Source of the DNA: Acidobacteriota bacterium
GTDB taxonomy: Bacteria; Acidobacteriota; Terriglobia; Terriglobales; Acidobacteriaceae
Reading direction: 5' to 3'
Length of the DNA stretch: 64,000 nt
NCBI GenBank assembly: GCA_013289685.1
Contig: JABCZL010000023.1
Location: forward strand, 1-64,000
The position numbers were made by a program, and so were the translations under genes. This document shows positions 25,151 through 33,586 of the stretch, piece after piece. Within the stretch, counting starts at the first letter, position 1. Every line of letters begins with the position of its first letter. Under the pieces are notes generated by a model that saw only the letters and a list, made by a program, of their open reading frames with translations, ran no database searches and had not been told where the DNA came from.

Positions 25151-26662
25151 CTAATTAAACTGCCGTCTCGGCCGGTACGGCTTTTCGTCCGGCTCGAACG
25201 ATTTCTCCCGCACAGGCTCAGGCTTCTTCTCGCCGGCTTTGAACACGCGCTCTTCGCTTCTGCCGATGCGCTTATGCGCGTGCAGGCCTTCGAGGATGAA
25301 CTCCGCCGCCGACACCTGCTGCTCCGGGCTGTCTTTCTGCGTGACGCTCAGCGGGCCGAGTTTGTCGACCAGGCCCTGGATGCCCTTCAATTTCTCCAGC
25401 GCTTCCTCAGCGGGGACTGAATCCGACAACTGAATTTCGCCGCCCAGGTCGAACCACTGCACAATCTGCTGCACGTTGGCGCCGGTGTAATACTCGTCGT
25501 AAGTCTTCGCGATGGCGGCACGAATCAACTCGCGTCCCACGTGGTCCGCGCCTTTCATTTCGCCTTCGTATTCCAATTCCAGCTTGCCGGTAATCGCCGG
25601 CAGGGCCGCGTAGACGTCGCTGATGCGGGGCACGACAACTTTCTCGTCGTTGCGAATCGCTCGGCGCTCAGCGTTCGACACCACGTTCTCCATGGCTGAA
25701 ATCGGCAGCCGCTGGCTCACGCCGGAGCGTTTGTCGATCTTCTTGTCTTCGCGGGCGGCGAAGGCGACGCGTTCAATCACTTCCTGAACATAATTCGGCA
25801 GGTGCAGGGTGAACAAAAGCTGGTTGTGGCCGTTGCGCTTGGTCCACGCCTCCTGCGCGGTGATTGCGATTCCTTCTTCCACGGTCGCCGGATAGTGCGT
25901 GCGAATTTCCGAGCCGATGCGGTCTTTCAGCGGCGTGATGATCTTGCCGCGCGCCGTGTAGTCCTCCGGATTCGCGCTGAACACCAGCGCCACGTCGAGC
26001 GGCAGGCGGATGGGATATCCCTTAATCTGCACGTCGCCTTCCTGCATGATGTTGAACAACCCCACCTGAATCTTTCCCGCTAGGTCGGGCAATTCGTTGA
26101 TGGCGAAGATGCCGCGATTGGCGCGGGGCAACAGGCCATAGTGAACCGTCAGCTCGCTGGATAGTTCGTGTCCACCGCGCGCCGCCTTGATGGGATCGAT
26201 GTCTCCAATCAGATCGGCAATCGTGACGTCGGGCGTAGCCAGTTTCTCCACGTAGCGGTCATCGGGCGAGAGGTATGCGATTGGCGACTCATCCGCTAAC
26301 CGCGCAACTTCCTCGCGGCATCGTCGGCAGATCGGAGCGTAGGGATTGTCGTGAACTTCGCAGCCCGCCAGATACGGCATGTGCGGGTCGAGCAGCGTGG
26401 TCAATGCGCGCAGGATGCGGCTCTTCGCCTGGCCGCGCAGTCCGAGCAAAATGAAATTATGACGGGAAAGGATCGCGTTGATGATCTGCGGCACCACCGT
26501 ATCGTCGTAGCCGACGATGCCCGCGAACACCGGAGCGTCGCCGTTCGTGCGCAGGCGCGCCGTCAGGTTCTCGCGCAGTTCGTCCTTTACGTGGCGCGTG
26601 CGCAAACGCTCTTCGGAAAAAATACTGCGGCGCAGTTCACCCAGTGTGCGCGGAAGACTCAT
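25151..26662 (-). CDS. MoxR-type AAA+ ATPase
   Basis: A 503-residue ATPase from ATG 26662 (MSLPRTLGEL), preceded by a GGGGG run; a TTG at 26683 is the in-frame alternative. Walker A is GLRGQAKS (GxxGxAKS), Walker B is GIFAINELPDL, and sensor motifs follow (VFSANPEDYTARG). CRRCREE near residue 118 adds a CxxC pair. The C-terminal ~60 residues are charged (KKPEPVREKSFEPDEKPYRP). It should power a chaperone-like complex with the VWA protein encoded downstream. Confidence 0.92.
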   Translation of the reverse strand: MSLPRTLGELRRSIFSEERLRTRHVKDELRENLTARLRTNGDAPVFAGIVGYDDTVVPQIINAILSRHNFILLGLRGQAKSRILRALTTLLDPHMPYLAGCEVHDNPYAPICRRCREEVARLADESPIAYLSPDDRYVEKLATPDVTIADLIGDIDPIKAARGGHELSSELTVHYGLLPRANRGIFAINELPDLAGKIQVGLFNIMQEGDVQIKGYPIRLPLDVALVFSANPEDYTARGKIITPLKDRIGSEIRTHYPATVEEGIAITAQEAWTKRNGHNQLLFTLHLPNYVQEVIERVAFAAREDKKIDKRSGVSQRLPISAMENVVSNAERRAIRNDEKVVVPRISDVYAALPAITGKLELEYEGEMKGADHVGRELIRAAIAKTYDEYYTGANVQQIVQWFDLGGEIQLSDSVPAEEALEKLKGIQGLVDKLGPLSVTQKDSPEQQVSAAEFILEGLHAHKRIGRSEERVFKAGEKKPEPVREKSFEPDEKPYRPRRQFN

Positions 26663-26759
26663 GAAAGGAACCCCCACAAACAAACTTTCCCGATTATACG
26701 CGCCACTGCCGGTGAGCGTTTTGCATGCGCCAAGCGAGGCCTGACACCAAAAAAACCGA

Positions 26760-27365
26760 TCACCGCGCGTGCCCGTTGCCCCCGGCCTTGTGGCGTGCCC
26801 GCGCGGCGCGGCGCAGATTGGGAAGAATGCCTTCCAGGTACGTCACCACCGCTTGGATGCGCTGGCCTTCCGACCGCATCGCCAGCAGTTTCTGTTTGAA
26901 GTCGAGATCGAGCGGCAAAGAGCCCGCGAGATAAAAGGAAAGCGTGCTCTGCTCGGCCGCAGAAAGATCCTGCACGGCTCCAGCCAGCGACAGAATCTCG
27001 AAATGCGCTCGAATTGCCCGAGTCTTGTCTTCTGGAGTGGCAGCGCCCGCCTCGTCAGCTATGAACAGTATTTCCGCTTGCAGAAAGGAACGCTTCCGGT
27101 TGAGTTCGAGCACTTCAAAGCGCTTGCGGCCTTCTGCAATCACATCGAGTCGCCCATCGGGATACTCCTTGGTGACACTAACGATTTCAGCGGTGCACCC
27201 AATTTCCGCGACGCCCTCTTCCAGTGCGCGCACGACGCCGAACGGCGCATTGTTTGCCCGACACTCACCAATCATCTCTTTGTATCGCGGCTCGAAAATG
27301 TGCAGGGGCAGGGGAGCGCCCGGAAGCAGTACGACGTCGAGCGGGAACAAGGGAAGCAGGGCCAA
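26760..27365 (-). CDS. Lon N-terminal-domain (LON_substr_bdg) protein
   Basis: A 201-residue stand-alone substrate-binding domain of Lon protease, without ATPase or peptidase. LPLFPLDVVLLPGAPLPLHIFEPRY is the hallmark start of this domain. I choose TTG 27365 because GGAG lies 5 bases upstream and the family usually begins just before this motif; an in-frame ATG at 27434 would add 23 residues and nearly meet the divergent SDR gene. The C-terminus is basic (RRAARARHKAGGNGHAR). It may deliver or sort proteins for degradation; no partner is nearby. Confidence 0.88.
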   Translation of the reverse strand: MALLPLFPLDVVLLPGAPLPLHIFEPRYKEMIGECRANNAPFGVVRALEEGVAEIGCTAEIVSVTKEYPDGRLDVIAEGRKRFEVLELNRKRSFLQAEILFIADEAGAATPEDKTRAIRAHFEILSLAGAVQDLSAAEQSTLSFYLAGSLPLDLDFKQKLLAMRSEGQRIQAVVTYLEGILPNLRRAARARHKAGGNGHAR

Positions 27366-27470
27366 GGAATCTCCACATCGGACGCGGGAACCGAGCGGGC
27401 CTTCCGATTGTACGACATCGAAGCGGCCACGCATCTTGACTTGCCGCGTGGCGGAGAATACAACCCGAGC

Positions 27471-28253
27471 ATGGAACTTGTCGGGAAAGTAGTCGTGGTC
27501 ACGGGCGCTTCAATGGGCATCGGCGAGGCGATTGCCAAGGTTTTTGCGGAGGAAGGAGCGAGCGTGGTCCTGTTGTCGCGCGATGCGGCCCGAGCCGAAG
27601 CCGCCCGCGTGCGCATTGGTTGTCCCGAACGCACCGCCGCTCTTTCCTGTGACGTCCGCAACTCCGAAGAGATCGACCGCGTCCTTGCCCTGACGCTGCA
27701 TCACTTCAAGCGCGCCGATGTCTGGATCAACAACGCCGGCCATGGTCTGCTTGATTCCGTCGCGCAAACCGACATGCAGGCCTGCCACGATTTATTTGAT
27801 ACCAACTTCTTCGGAGCGATGTCGGCCATGCAGGCGGTCATCCCGGTTATGCGACAGCAGGGCGGCGGCGCGATTATAAACATCTCCAGCGTTGCCGGAC
27901 ACATCCCGCTGCCGTTTCACGCTTCGTACAGCGCGACCAAGTTCGCGCTCAATGCCATCGGCAAGGCCGCGGGCGTCGAACTGAAAAAAGACGGCATTCA
28001 CGTGCTTACGGTTTGTCCCGGCTATGTGCGCACCGCGTTCAGCGAAAATGCGGTGCGGGGAAGCGAACTGAAGAAGGTCCGCCCCGCCTCGGTGCGCGGC
28101 ATCACCGCCGAACGCGTCGCGCGCGCCACGCTGCGGGGATATTTGAAGCAGAAGCGGGAAGTGATCGTGCCCTGGCCGATGCACGTGCCTGTGAAGCTTT
28201 ATCAGCTATTCCCGGCGGTGGTGGAGTGGGCGATGGCCAGGATGGCGAAGTAG
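27471..28253 (+). CDS. Short-chain dehydrogenase/reductase
   Basis: A 260-residue classical SDR. The NAD(P)-binding motif is VTGASMGIGEAIAKVF (about 10-25), with NNAG at about 86-89 and the catalytic Ser-Tyr-Lys in INISSVAG and ASYSATKFAL. The C-terminal extension with a hydrophobic and basic character (VPWPMHVPVKLYQLFPAVV) is typical of the membrane-associated DltE/YqjQ group. Substrate cannot be inferred. It is transcribed divergently from the Lon-N gene. Confidence 0.92.
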   Translation: MELVGKVVVVTGASMGIGEAIAKVFAEEGASVVLLSRDAARAEAARVRIGCPERTAALSCDVRNSEEIDRVLALTLHHFKRADVWINNAGHGLLDSVAQTDMQACHDLFDTNFFGAMSAMQAVIPVMRQQGGGAIINISSVAGHIPLPFHASYSATKFALNAIGKAAGVELKKDGIHVLTVCPGYVRTAFSENAVRGSELKKVRPASVRGITAERVARATLRGYLKQKREVIVPWPMHVPVKLYQLFPAVVEWAMARMAK

Positions 28254-28272
28254 AGTCAAATCGGCGAGCTGA

Positions 28273-28581
28273 CTATCCCAGTTCCGCCAGCATCGCTTCC
28301 ATTTCCGACTGTGCGTGCAGATTCCCGGTGCGCCGGGCCGAGGCGATTCCATCCTGCAGCATCTTCTTCGCCTCTTCCGCGCGCTCAGCCCGCACCAGCG
28401 TTTGCGCCGCCATGAAATATCCTGCGGTGTATTCGGGATGGCTCTCCAGCAGAATCGAGAATTCCGCCAGGGCCCGGTCAAAGTCGCCCTGCTTGGAGTA
28501 CTCCATGGCAAGCCCGTAACGGGCGAAGGCGTCTTTAGGATTTTCGGTCAGGATTTCGTTGAGCGTGGCGATGCGGTCCAT
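28273..28581 (-). CDS. Small TPR protein
   Basis: A 102-residue protein made of about two and a half TPR units: DAFARYGLAMEYSKQGDFDRAL and YTAGYFMAAQTLVRAERAEEA. Such short proteins act as adaptors. It has no signal peptide. It is convergent with the SDR gene, 19 bases away. Partner unknown. Confidence 0.85.
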   Translation of the reverse strand: MDRIATLNEILTENPKDAFARYGLAMEYSKQGDFDRALAEFSILLESHPEYTAGYFMAAQTLVRAERAEEAKKMLQDGIASARRTGNLHAQSEMEAMLAELG

Positions 28582-28746
28582 AGTTTTATAGTTTTAGGGA
28601 AATAGCTGCCGGCGATGACTCGACAACGAGATTACTACAACCGGCGCGCTCTGGCGCAGCCGAGGCCCGGGGAACACTGGCCAGACCTCCCTCCTACTGA
28701 TTACAATTGAGAGTCCCAACAATTTCTAAGTCTGAGGCTGCGAAAA

Positions 28747-29199
28747 TTGGCCTGCCCGTACTTTATGCCGGTTTCGAGACTGGAAAACGGCACGTGGCCG
28801 CATCCCGCCCGGCTCCCGCTCGGCAGCGGATGGTGCGGGCATTGCACAGCTCCCGGGCACGAAGGTCAGGTTCCGTCGCAAGACGTGCTGGAAGCGTTCT
28901 GCAATCTTGGGTATGCCAGCGGTTGTGCCTGGTCGCCCCCCGAGCGCCTTTGGGATGCGGTTCGCTTCGCCGTCATTGCTCCGCACATGGGTCTGCGCCC
29001 CGAGCCTCGAAATGCCGCGGCGGCTCCGGCCCGCGTCCTGGTTCTCCGTTATGTCTGCGAACGAAATAACCGGCCGGTGGAGCACGGCGATCTGGAGTTT
29101 GATCTATCGCAAGGCACCTGGCGGATGCAGCACGACGATGCCCGTATCCAGAAGATGGCGGAATGTTATTTGGAGTCGTACCTGAAGAGAAAAGCCTGA
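28747..29199 (+). CDS. Conserved Cys-motif protein of unknown function
   Basis: A 150-residue protein. The start is TTG 28747 with GAGG upstream; no ATG is available. The N-terminal half has five cysteines in a spaced pattern: CPYF, WCGHC, FCNLGYASGC. That suggests a metal or Fe-S site. Then come strand-like segments (VRFAVIAPHMGL; RVLVLRYVCERNNRPVEHGDLEF). I do not recognise the family by name, although the pattern looks conserved rather than random. It lies upstream of the thioesterase gene, 46 bases apart on the same strand. Confidence 0.72.
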   Translation: MACPYFMPVSRLENGTWPHPARLPLGSGWCGHCTAPGHEGQVPSQDVLEAFCNLGYASGCAWSPPERLWDAVRFAVIAPHMGLRPEPRNAAAAPARVLVLRYVCERNNRPVEHGDLEFDLSQGTWRMQHDDARIQKMAECYLESYLKRKA

Positions 29200-29245
29200 G
29201 AAATAAGTTTTAAGAAACCCCGCCACCACGAAAGGAAGACCACGC

Positions 29246-29743
29246 ATGCCAGACGATGTGCTCACTCCCCGCCCGGTGCGAGATTCGCAATCCGAGATGG
29301 CCGAAATCGTGCTGCCGAACGATGCCAATCCGCTGGGCGCCCTGCTCGGCGGGCGCCTGATGCACTGGATCGACCTGGCCGGCGCAATGGCCGCGCACCG
29401 CCACTCGCGCAACTTTGTGGTGACCGCATCCGTCGATCACATCGACTTTCTGGTACCTGTGCGGGTGGGAGATCTGGTCATTCTGCGATCATCGGTCAAC
29501 CGCGTATTCCAAACTTCGATGGAGGTAGGCGTAAAGGTCTTTGTCGAAAACTACATTGCCGACACCGCGCATCACGTCGCTTCCGCCCACCTGACTTTCG
29601 TGGCCATCGATAGCGCCGGCAAGCGTCTCAGAATCCCGCCCGTAATTCCCGAGACCGAGGAGCAGCAGCAGCGGTACGATGATGCCGGAAGGCGCCGCGA
29701 GATCCGGCGGTCGGAATTGGAACGGCGGCGCAAGAATCGTTGA
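29246..29743 (+). CDS. Acyl-CoA thioesterase (hotdog fold, YciA/BACH type)
   Basis: A 165-residue hotdog thioesterase that hydrolyses acyl-CoA to free acid and CoA. The catalytic segment is NDANPLGALLGGRLMHWIDLAG, with the Asn/Asp pair and helix typical of YciA. ASVDHIDFLVPVRVGD follows. The C-terminus is a charged, helical tail (EEQQQRYDDAGRRREIRRSELE) seen in this subfamily. ATG 29246 has AAGGAAG upstream. Confidence 0.92.
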   Translation: MPDDVLTPRPVRDSQSEMAEIVLPNDANPLGALLGGRLMHWIDLAGAMAAHRHSRNFVVTASVDHIDFLVPVRVGDLVILRSSVNRVFQTSMEVGVKVFVENYIADTAHHVASAHLTFVAIDSAGKRLRIPPVIPETEEQQQRYDDAGRRREIRRSELERRRKNR

Positions 29744-29822
29744 TTACTTAACGCAGGCAGTGATTCGCGTCACATAATAATTCGCGTAAGAACATTTACC
29801 TTAGTGGCGAGCTGAGGTTCTC

Positions 29823-31160
29823 ATGGATAATGCGCTCATAGTTCATCGCCTTCACTTCGCATTTACCATTACCTTTCACTACCTCTTCCCGCAACTCACC
29901 ATGGGCCTTGCGCCCCTCATCGTCGTGCTCAAAACACTGGGACTGCGCCGCAACGATGAGACCTATCACCAGGCGGCGCGCTTCTGGGCACGAATCTTCG
30001 GCATCAACTTCGTGCTGGGCGTGGTGACCGGCATTCCCATGGAATTTCAGTTCGGCACGAACTGGTCGCACTTCTCGCGTTTTGCCGGAGGCGTTATCGG
30101 CCAGACGCTGGCCATGGAAGGCATGTTCGCCTTCTTCCTCGAGTCTGCCTTCCTCGGCTTGTTCTTGTACGGAGAGAAGCGGCTCAGCCCGCGCGCGCAC
30201 TGGTGGTCGGCAGTCGCGGTGTGTCTTGGATCATGGCTCTCGGGATTTTTCATCATCGTGACCGATGCCTGGATGCAGCATCCTGTCGGCTACGCCAGAG
30301 CCGCCGATGGATCAGTGCAGCTCTCCAGCTTCTGGGCGCTGGTTCTGAATCCGTGGGCGTGGTGGCAGTACGCGCACAACATGAGCGGAGCCGTAATCAC
30401 CGGATCGTTCGTCATGGCGTCCGTGGGAGCGTTCTATCTGCTGTGGGGCAAGTTTGTAGCGCACGGACGCATCTTTGTGCGAGTGGGAGTCCTGGCTGGT
30501 CTGATCTTCAGCGTCTTGCAGCTATTTCCCACCGGCGACGGTCAGGGGCGTATGCTCGCCGAGAATCAGCCAGTCACGCTCGCCGCCATGGAAGCCCTGT
30601 TTGAAAGCCAGCCCGGAGCGCCGCTGGTGCTTATCGGCCAACCCAATGTGGACGAAAAGAAGATCGACAATCCGCTGGTCATTCCCAACGCGCTCAGTTT
30701 TCTGACCTACCGGGCATGGACGGCGCAGGTGAAGGGCTTGAATGCTTTCCCGGAAGACGAGTGGCCGTCGAACATCGCGCTGCTCTACTTCAGTTACCAC
30801 ATCATGGTCGGGCTGGGCACGCTGTTCATCGCTATTTCCGTGGTGGCTGCGTTCCTGTTGTGGCGCGGCAAGCTATTCTCCAGCCACTGGATGCTGTGGA
30901 TTCTGCTGCTGGCCCTGCCGTTCCCCTACATTGCGAATACCGCGGGATGGATCACGGCGGAAATCGGACGGCAGCCCTGGCTGGTCTATTCGCTGATGCG
31001 CACCGCCGACGGCTATTCGAAAACGGTTTCAGCCGGCAATGGCATGTTCACGCTGCTGGGATTTATGGGCATGTACATGGTTCTGGGAATCCTGTTCCTG
31101 TTCCTGGTCCGGCGCGAAATTGAGCAGGGGCCGGAAGCGGAGGGAGGATCGGCCCACTAG
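29823..31160 (+). CDS. cydA: Cytochrome bd quinol oxidase subunit I
   Basis: A 445-residue membrane subunit carrying the b-type and d hemes. Ligand positions are visible: the His in FHYLFPQLTMGL (helix 1), the His in QYAHNMSGAVITGS, and later GRQPWLVYSLMRTADGYSK, the typical quinol-oxidase segment. About nine membrane helices. It lacks the long Q-loop of E. coli CydA, as in many non-proteobacterial enzymes. It reduces O2 with quinol electrons at high affinity and generates a proton gradient. cydB follows after 174 bases of repeat DNA. Confidence 0.96.
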   Translation: MDNALIVHRLHFAFTITFHYLFPQLTMGLAPLIVVLKTLGLRRNDETYHQAARFWARIFGINFVLGVVTGIPMEFQFGTNWSHFSRFAGGVIGQTLAMEGMFAFFLESAFLGLFLYGEKRLSPRAHWWSAVAVCLGSWLSGFFIIVTDAWMQHPVGYARAADGSVQLSSFWALVLNPWAWWQYAHNMSGAVITGSFVMASVGAFYLLWGKFVAHGRIFVRVGVLAGLIFSVLQLFPTGDGQGRMLAENQPVTLAAMEALFESQPGAPLVLIGQPNVDEKKIDNPLVIPNALSFLTYRAWTAQVKGLNAFPEDEWPSNIALLYFSYHIMVGLGTLFIAISVVAAFLLWRGKLFSSHWMLWILLLALPFPYIANTAGWITAEIGRQPWLVYSLMRTADGYSKTVSAGNGMFTLLGFMGMYMVLGILFLFLVRREIEQGPEAEGGSAH

Positions 31161-31210
31161 TAGGCACGCGCAGTTCAGGCGTGCCACGGATGATGGACAC
31201 ACTCTCCTCG

Positions 31211-31302
31211 ATTGTCATTCCGAGGAGCGATAGCGACGATAAACCTAGTGTTCTGCGTGTGTCAACGGAAAGCAGGTTTCTCGCTTCGCTCGAAATGACA
31301 AC
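31211..31302. repeat. Inverted repeat inside the cydAB operon
   Basis: TTGTCATTCCGAGGAGCGATAG (from 31213) and TCGCTTCGCTCGAAATGACAA (31281-31301) form imperfect complementary arms. This is the TCATTCCGAGGAGCG type of dispersed repeat. It lies between cydA and cydB, possibly acting as a processing or attenuation element. Confidence 0.7.
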
Positions 31303-31334
31303 ACTCCAGGAGTTTGGCAAGCTGAGGACAAACG

Positions 31335-32402
31335 ATGGCAACACTTTGGTTCATGATCGTCGCTGTCATGGTGGCAGCGTACGTGGTGCTCGACGGTTTC
31401 GACCTCGGCGCCGGCGTGATCTACCTTGGCGCCGCCCGCACGCCCCAGGAGCGCCAGACCATCATGCGCGCCATTGGCCCCGTCTGGGACGGCAACGAAG
31501 TCTGGCTGCTCGCTGCCGGAGGCACGCTCTACTTCGCTTTCCCGCTGCTCTACGCCTCGAGTTTCAGCGGCTTCTACCTGCCGCTTATGATCGTGCTCTG
31601 GCTGCTGATGCTGCGCGGCATCGGCATCGAACTGCGCGCCCACATGGAGAATCCCGTCTGGCGCGGATTCTTCGACGTGGTCTTCTGCCTCTCCAGCCTG
31701 CTGCTGACGATCTTCTTCGGCGCGGCCCTGGGCAATGTCGTCCGCGGCGTGCCTCTCGCAGCTGACGGTTACTTCTTCGAGCCGCTCTGGACCAACTTCC
31801 GGGTGAACCAGGGCATTGCCGGCACGAACAACGGCATCCTCGACTGGTATACCGTCCTCACCGGCGTTATTGCGCTGGTCACGCTGACTGTGCATGGATC
31901 GCTGTACATCGCCGTGAAAACGGAAGGCGATTTGAACCGCCGCGCCCGAGCCGTGGCGCTCTGGGCATGGCCGGTGCAACTGTTCCTGACCGTCATCGGA
32001 CTGATCGCGACCATCTATATCCGTCCCACCGTGCTCGACAACTACAAGCAGCACGTCATCGGCTTTTTGATTCCTGCAATCGTATACGGCAGCCTTGCCG
32101 TCATGATCTACGCGATCCGCAAGGGCGAGGGCCCGGCGAAGGAGAAGCTTGCCTTCGTCGCCTCCGCCCTCTACATCGTAGGCATGCTCGTCGGCGCGGC
32201 ATTCGCGCTCTATCCCGTGGTGCTGCCCGCCAGCACCGATCCCGCCCGCAGCCTGACCATCGACAACACAGCCGCCGGCCAGCACGGCCTGACCGTCGGA
32301 CTCATTTGGTGGATCCTCGCCTTGATCCTGGCTCTCGGCTACTTCACAGTGCTGTTCCGGATGTTCAAAGGTAAGGTGCGGATCGAGGGAGAAGGGTACT
32401 GA
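31335..32402 (+). CDS. cydB: Cytochrome bd quinol oxidase subunit II
   Basis: A 355-residue membrane protein with about eight helices. The first 30 residues (MATLWFMIVAVMVAAYVVLDGFDLGAG) with DGFDLGAG are characteristic of CydB, and GPVWDGNEVWLL follows. It is the partner of CydA and needed for assembly and heme insertion. The ATG is preceded by GAGGA. No small CydX-like gene was seen after it. Confidence 0.95.
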   Translation: MATLWFMIVAVMVAAYVVLDGFDLGAGVIYLGAARTPQERQTIMRAIGPVWDGNEVWLLAAGGTLYFAFPLLYASSFSGFYLPLMIVLWLLMLRGIGIELRAHMENPVWRGFFDVVFCLSSLLLTIFFGAALGNVVRGVPLAADGYFFEPLWTNFRVNQGIAGTNNGILDWYTVLTGVIALVTLTVHGSLYIAVKTEGDLNRRARAVALWAWPVQLFLTVIGLIATIYIRPTVLDNYKQHVIGFLIPAIVYGSLAVMIYAIRKGEGPAKEKLAFVASALYIVGMLVGAAFALYPVVLPASTDPARSLTIDNTAAGQHGLTVGLIWWILALILALGYFTVLFRMFKGKVRIEGEGY

Positions 32403-32412
32403 AAACGGGCCC

Positions 32413-32492
32413 ATCGGATTTCGCGGATTCACACGGATTAATCCTGAGAAAGCTGATTTTGATCCCTGTTGATCCGTGAAATCCGTGGCGAT
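32413..32492. repeat. Inverted repeat of the CGGATT type
   Basis: The words CGCGGATTCACACGGATTA and TGATCCGTGAAATCCGTGG form imperfect complementary arms (32413-32440, 32470-32492). It lies between cydB and the Mrp gene. Confidence 0.65.
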
Positions 32493-32598
32493 CTTCGACG
32501 ATTGTCCTAAGTCCGCTCTCTACAGCTACCGCTGTATAATCGACCTTAGAGTTTTGCCTCATTCGTTATCTCGCAATTCCTATCGGGAGTGTGATTCT

Positions 32599-33453
32599 TT
32601 GAACGCACATATGCCGCATCAGCATGGAGGGCCGGCGCCGCAGGGGCCGCAGCCGCTGCCGGGGGTGGACGCCATTATCGCCGTCGGGTCGGGAAAGGGC
32701 GGCGTGGGCAAGACCACGCTGTCGGTGAACCTGGCCGTGGCGCTGGTCAAGATGGGACACAAGGTCGGGCTGCTCGATGCGGACGTGTACGGGCCGAACG
32801 TCCCGCTCATGCTGGGGGTCAACAGCCAGCCGCGCATGGTGGGCGAGAACCGCATTGAGCCGATTCAAGCTTTCGGACTGAAAGTAATTTCTGTCGGATT
32901 CCTCAATCCTGGCGACAAGCCCATCATCTGGCGCGGTCCCATGCTGCACCAGATTGTCCGCCAGTTTCTGGGACTGGTGGAGTGGGGACAACTCGACTAT
33001 CTCATCGTCGATCTGCCGCCGGGCACGGGCGACATCGCGCTCTCGCTGGTGCAGACCGTGCCGCTGACGGGCGCGGTTGTGGTTTCGACTCCCTCGGATG
33101 TTTCGCTGCAGGACGCGCGCAAGGCCATTGAAATGTTCCGCCAGATGAAAGTAGATGTGGTCGGCGTGGTCGAGAACATGAGTTATTTCACCTGTCCGCA
33201 CTGCCAGCACGAAGTGGACATCTTCTCCCGCGGCGGCGCCGAAAAAATGGCGGCGCAGTTTGGGGTGCCGTTCCTGGGGAATATCGCGCTTGATCCCGAG
33301 GTGCGCAAGTCCGGCGACGGTGGAACGCCGGTCGTGCTGGAAGGCGAGAACTCGCCGCACGCCAAATCGATCTATGCGTTCGCGCAGAATGTCGTGACGC
33401 GCGTGGATGAGATTAAGGCTAGCGCGCCGGCTAGCGTGATTCAGATTCAGTAA
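32599..33453 (+). CDS. Mrp/NBP35-family iron-sulfur carrier ATPase
   Basis: A 284-residue P-loop ATPase. Deviant Walker A is GSGKGGVGKTT; the usual DADVYGPNVP and DLPPGTGD segments follow. The conserved Cys pair is in YFTCPHCQHEV (CxxC), the cluster-transfer site. I choose TTG 32599 because GGGAG lies 9 bases upstream; an ATG at 32611 lacks a ribosome-binding site, and frames further upstream have no homology. It delivers Fe-S clusters to apoproteins. No other Fe-S genes lie adjacent. Confidence 0.92.
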   Translation: MNAHMPHQHGGPAPQGPQPLPGVDAIIAVGSGKGGVGKTTLSVNLAVALVKMGHKVGLLDADVYGPNVPLMLGVNSQPRMVGENRIEPIQAFGLKVISVGFLNPGDKPIIWRGPMLHQIVRQFLGLVEWGQLDYLIVDLPPGTGDIALSLVQTVPLTGAVVVSTPSDVSLQDARKAIEMFRQMKVDVVGVVENMSYFTCPHCQHEVDIFSRGGAEKMAAQFGVPFLGNIALDPEVRKSGDGGTPVVLEGENSPHAKSIYAFAQNVVTRVDEIKASAPASVIQIQ

Positions 33454-33477
33454 TTTCTCGACCACAGCCGTAACTGT

Positions 33478-33584
33478 TTTGTCATCCTGAAGCGGGCGCA
33501 TTTTGCCCGCTGAAGGACCTATGCAACGGGCTGCAAAGTTGCATAGATCCTTCGCGGCAAAAACCGCCGCTCAGGATGACAAAG
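33478..33584. repeat. Composite palindromic repeat
   Basis: Outer arms TTTGTCATCCTGAAGCGGG and CCGCTCAGGATGACAAAG enclose two further hairpins: GCGGGC...GCCCGC and CTATGCAAC...GTTGCATAG (perfect 9 bp at 33519-33546). It lies between two convergent genes. Confidence 0.8.
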
Positions 33585-33586
33585 TT

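Noticed and set aside
29744..29822. FNR or CRP box upstream of cydA
   Set aside because: The repeated ATTCGCGT words at 29763 and 29780 do not match TTGAT-N4-ATCAA, so no regulator was assigned.
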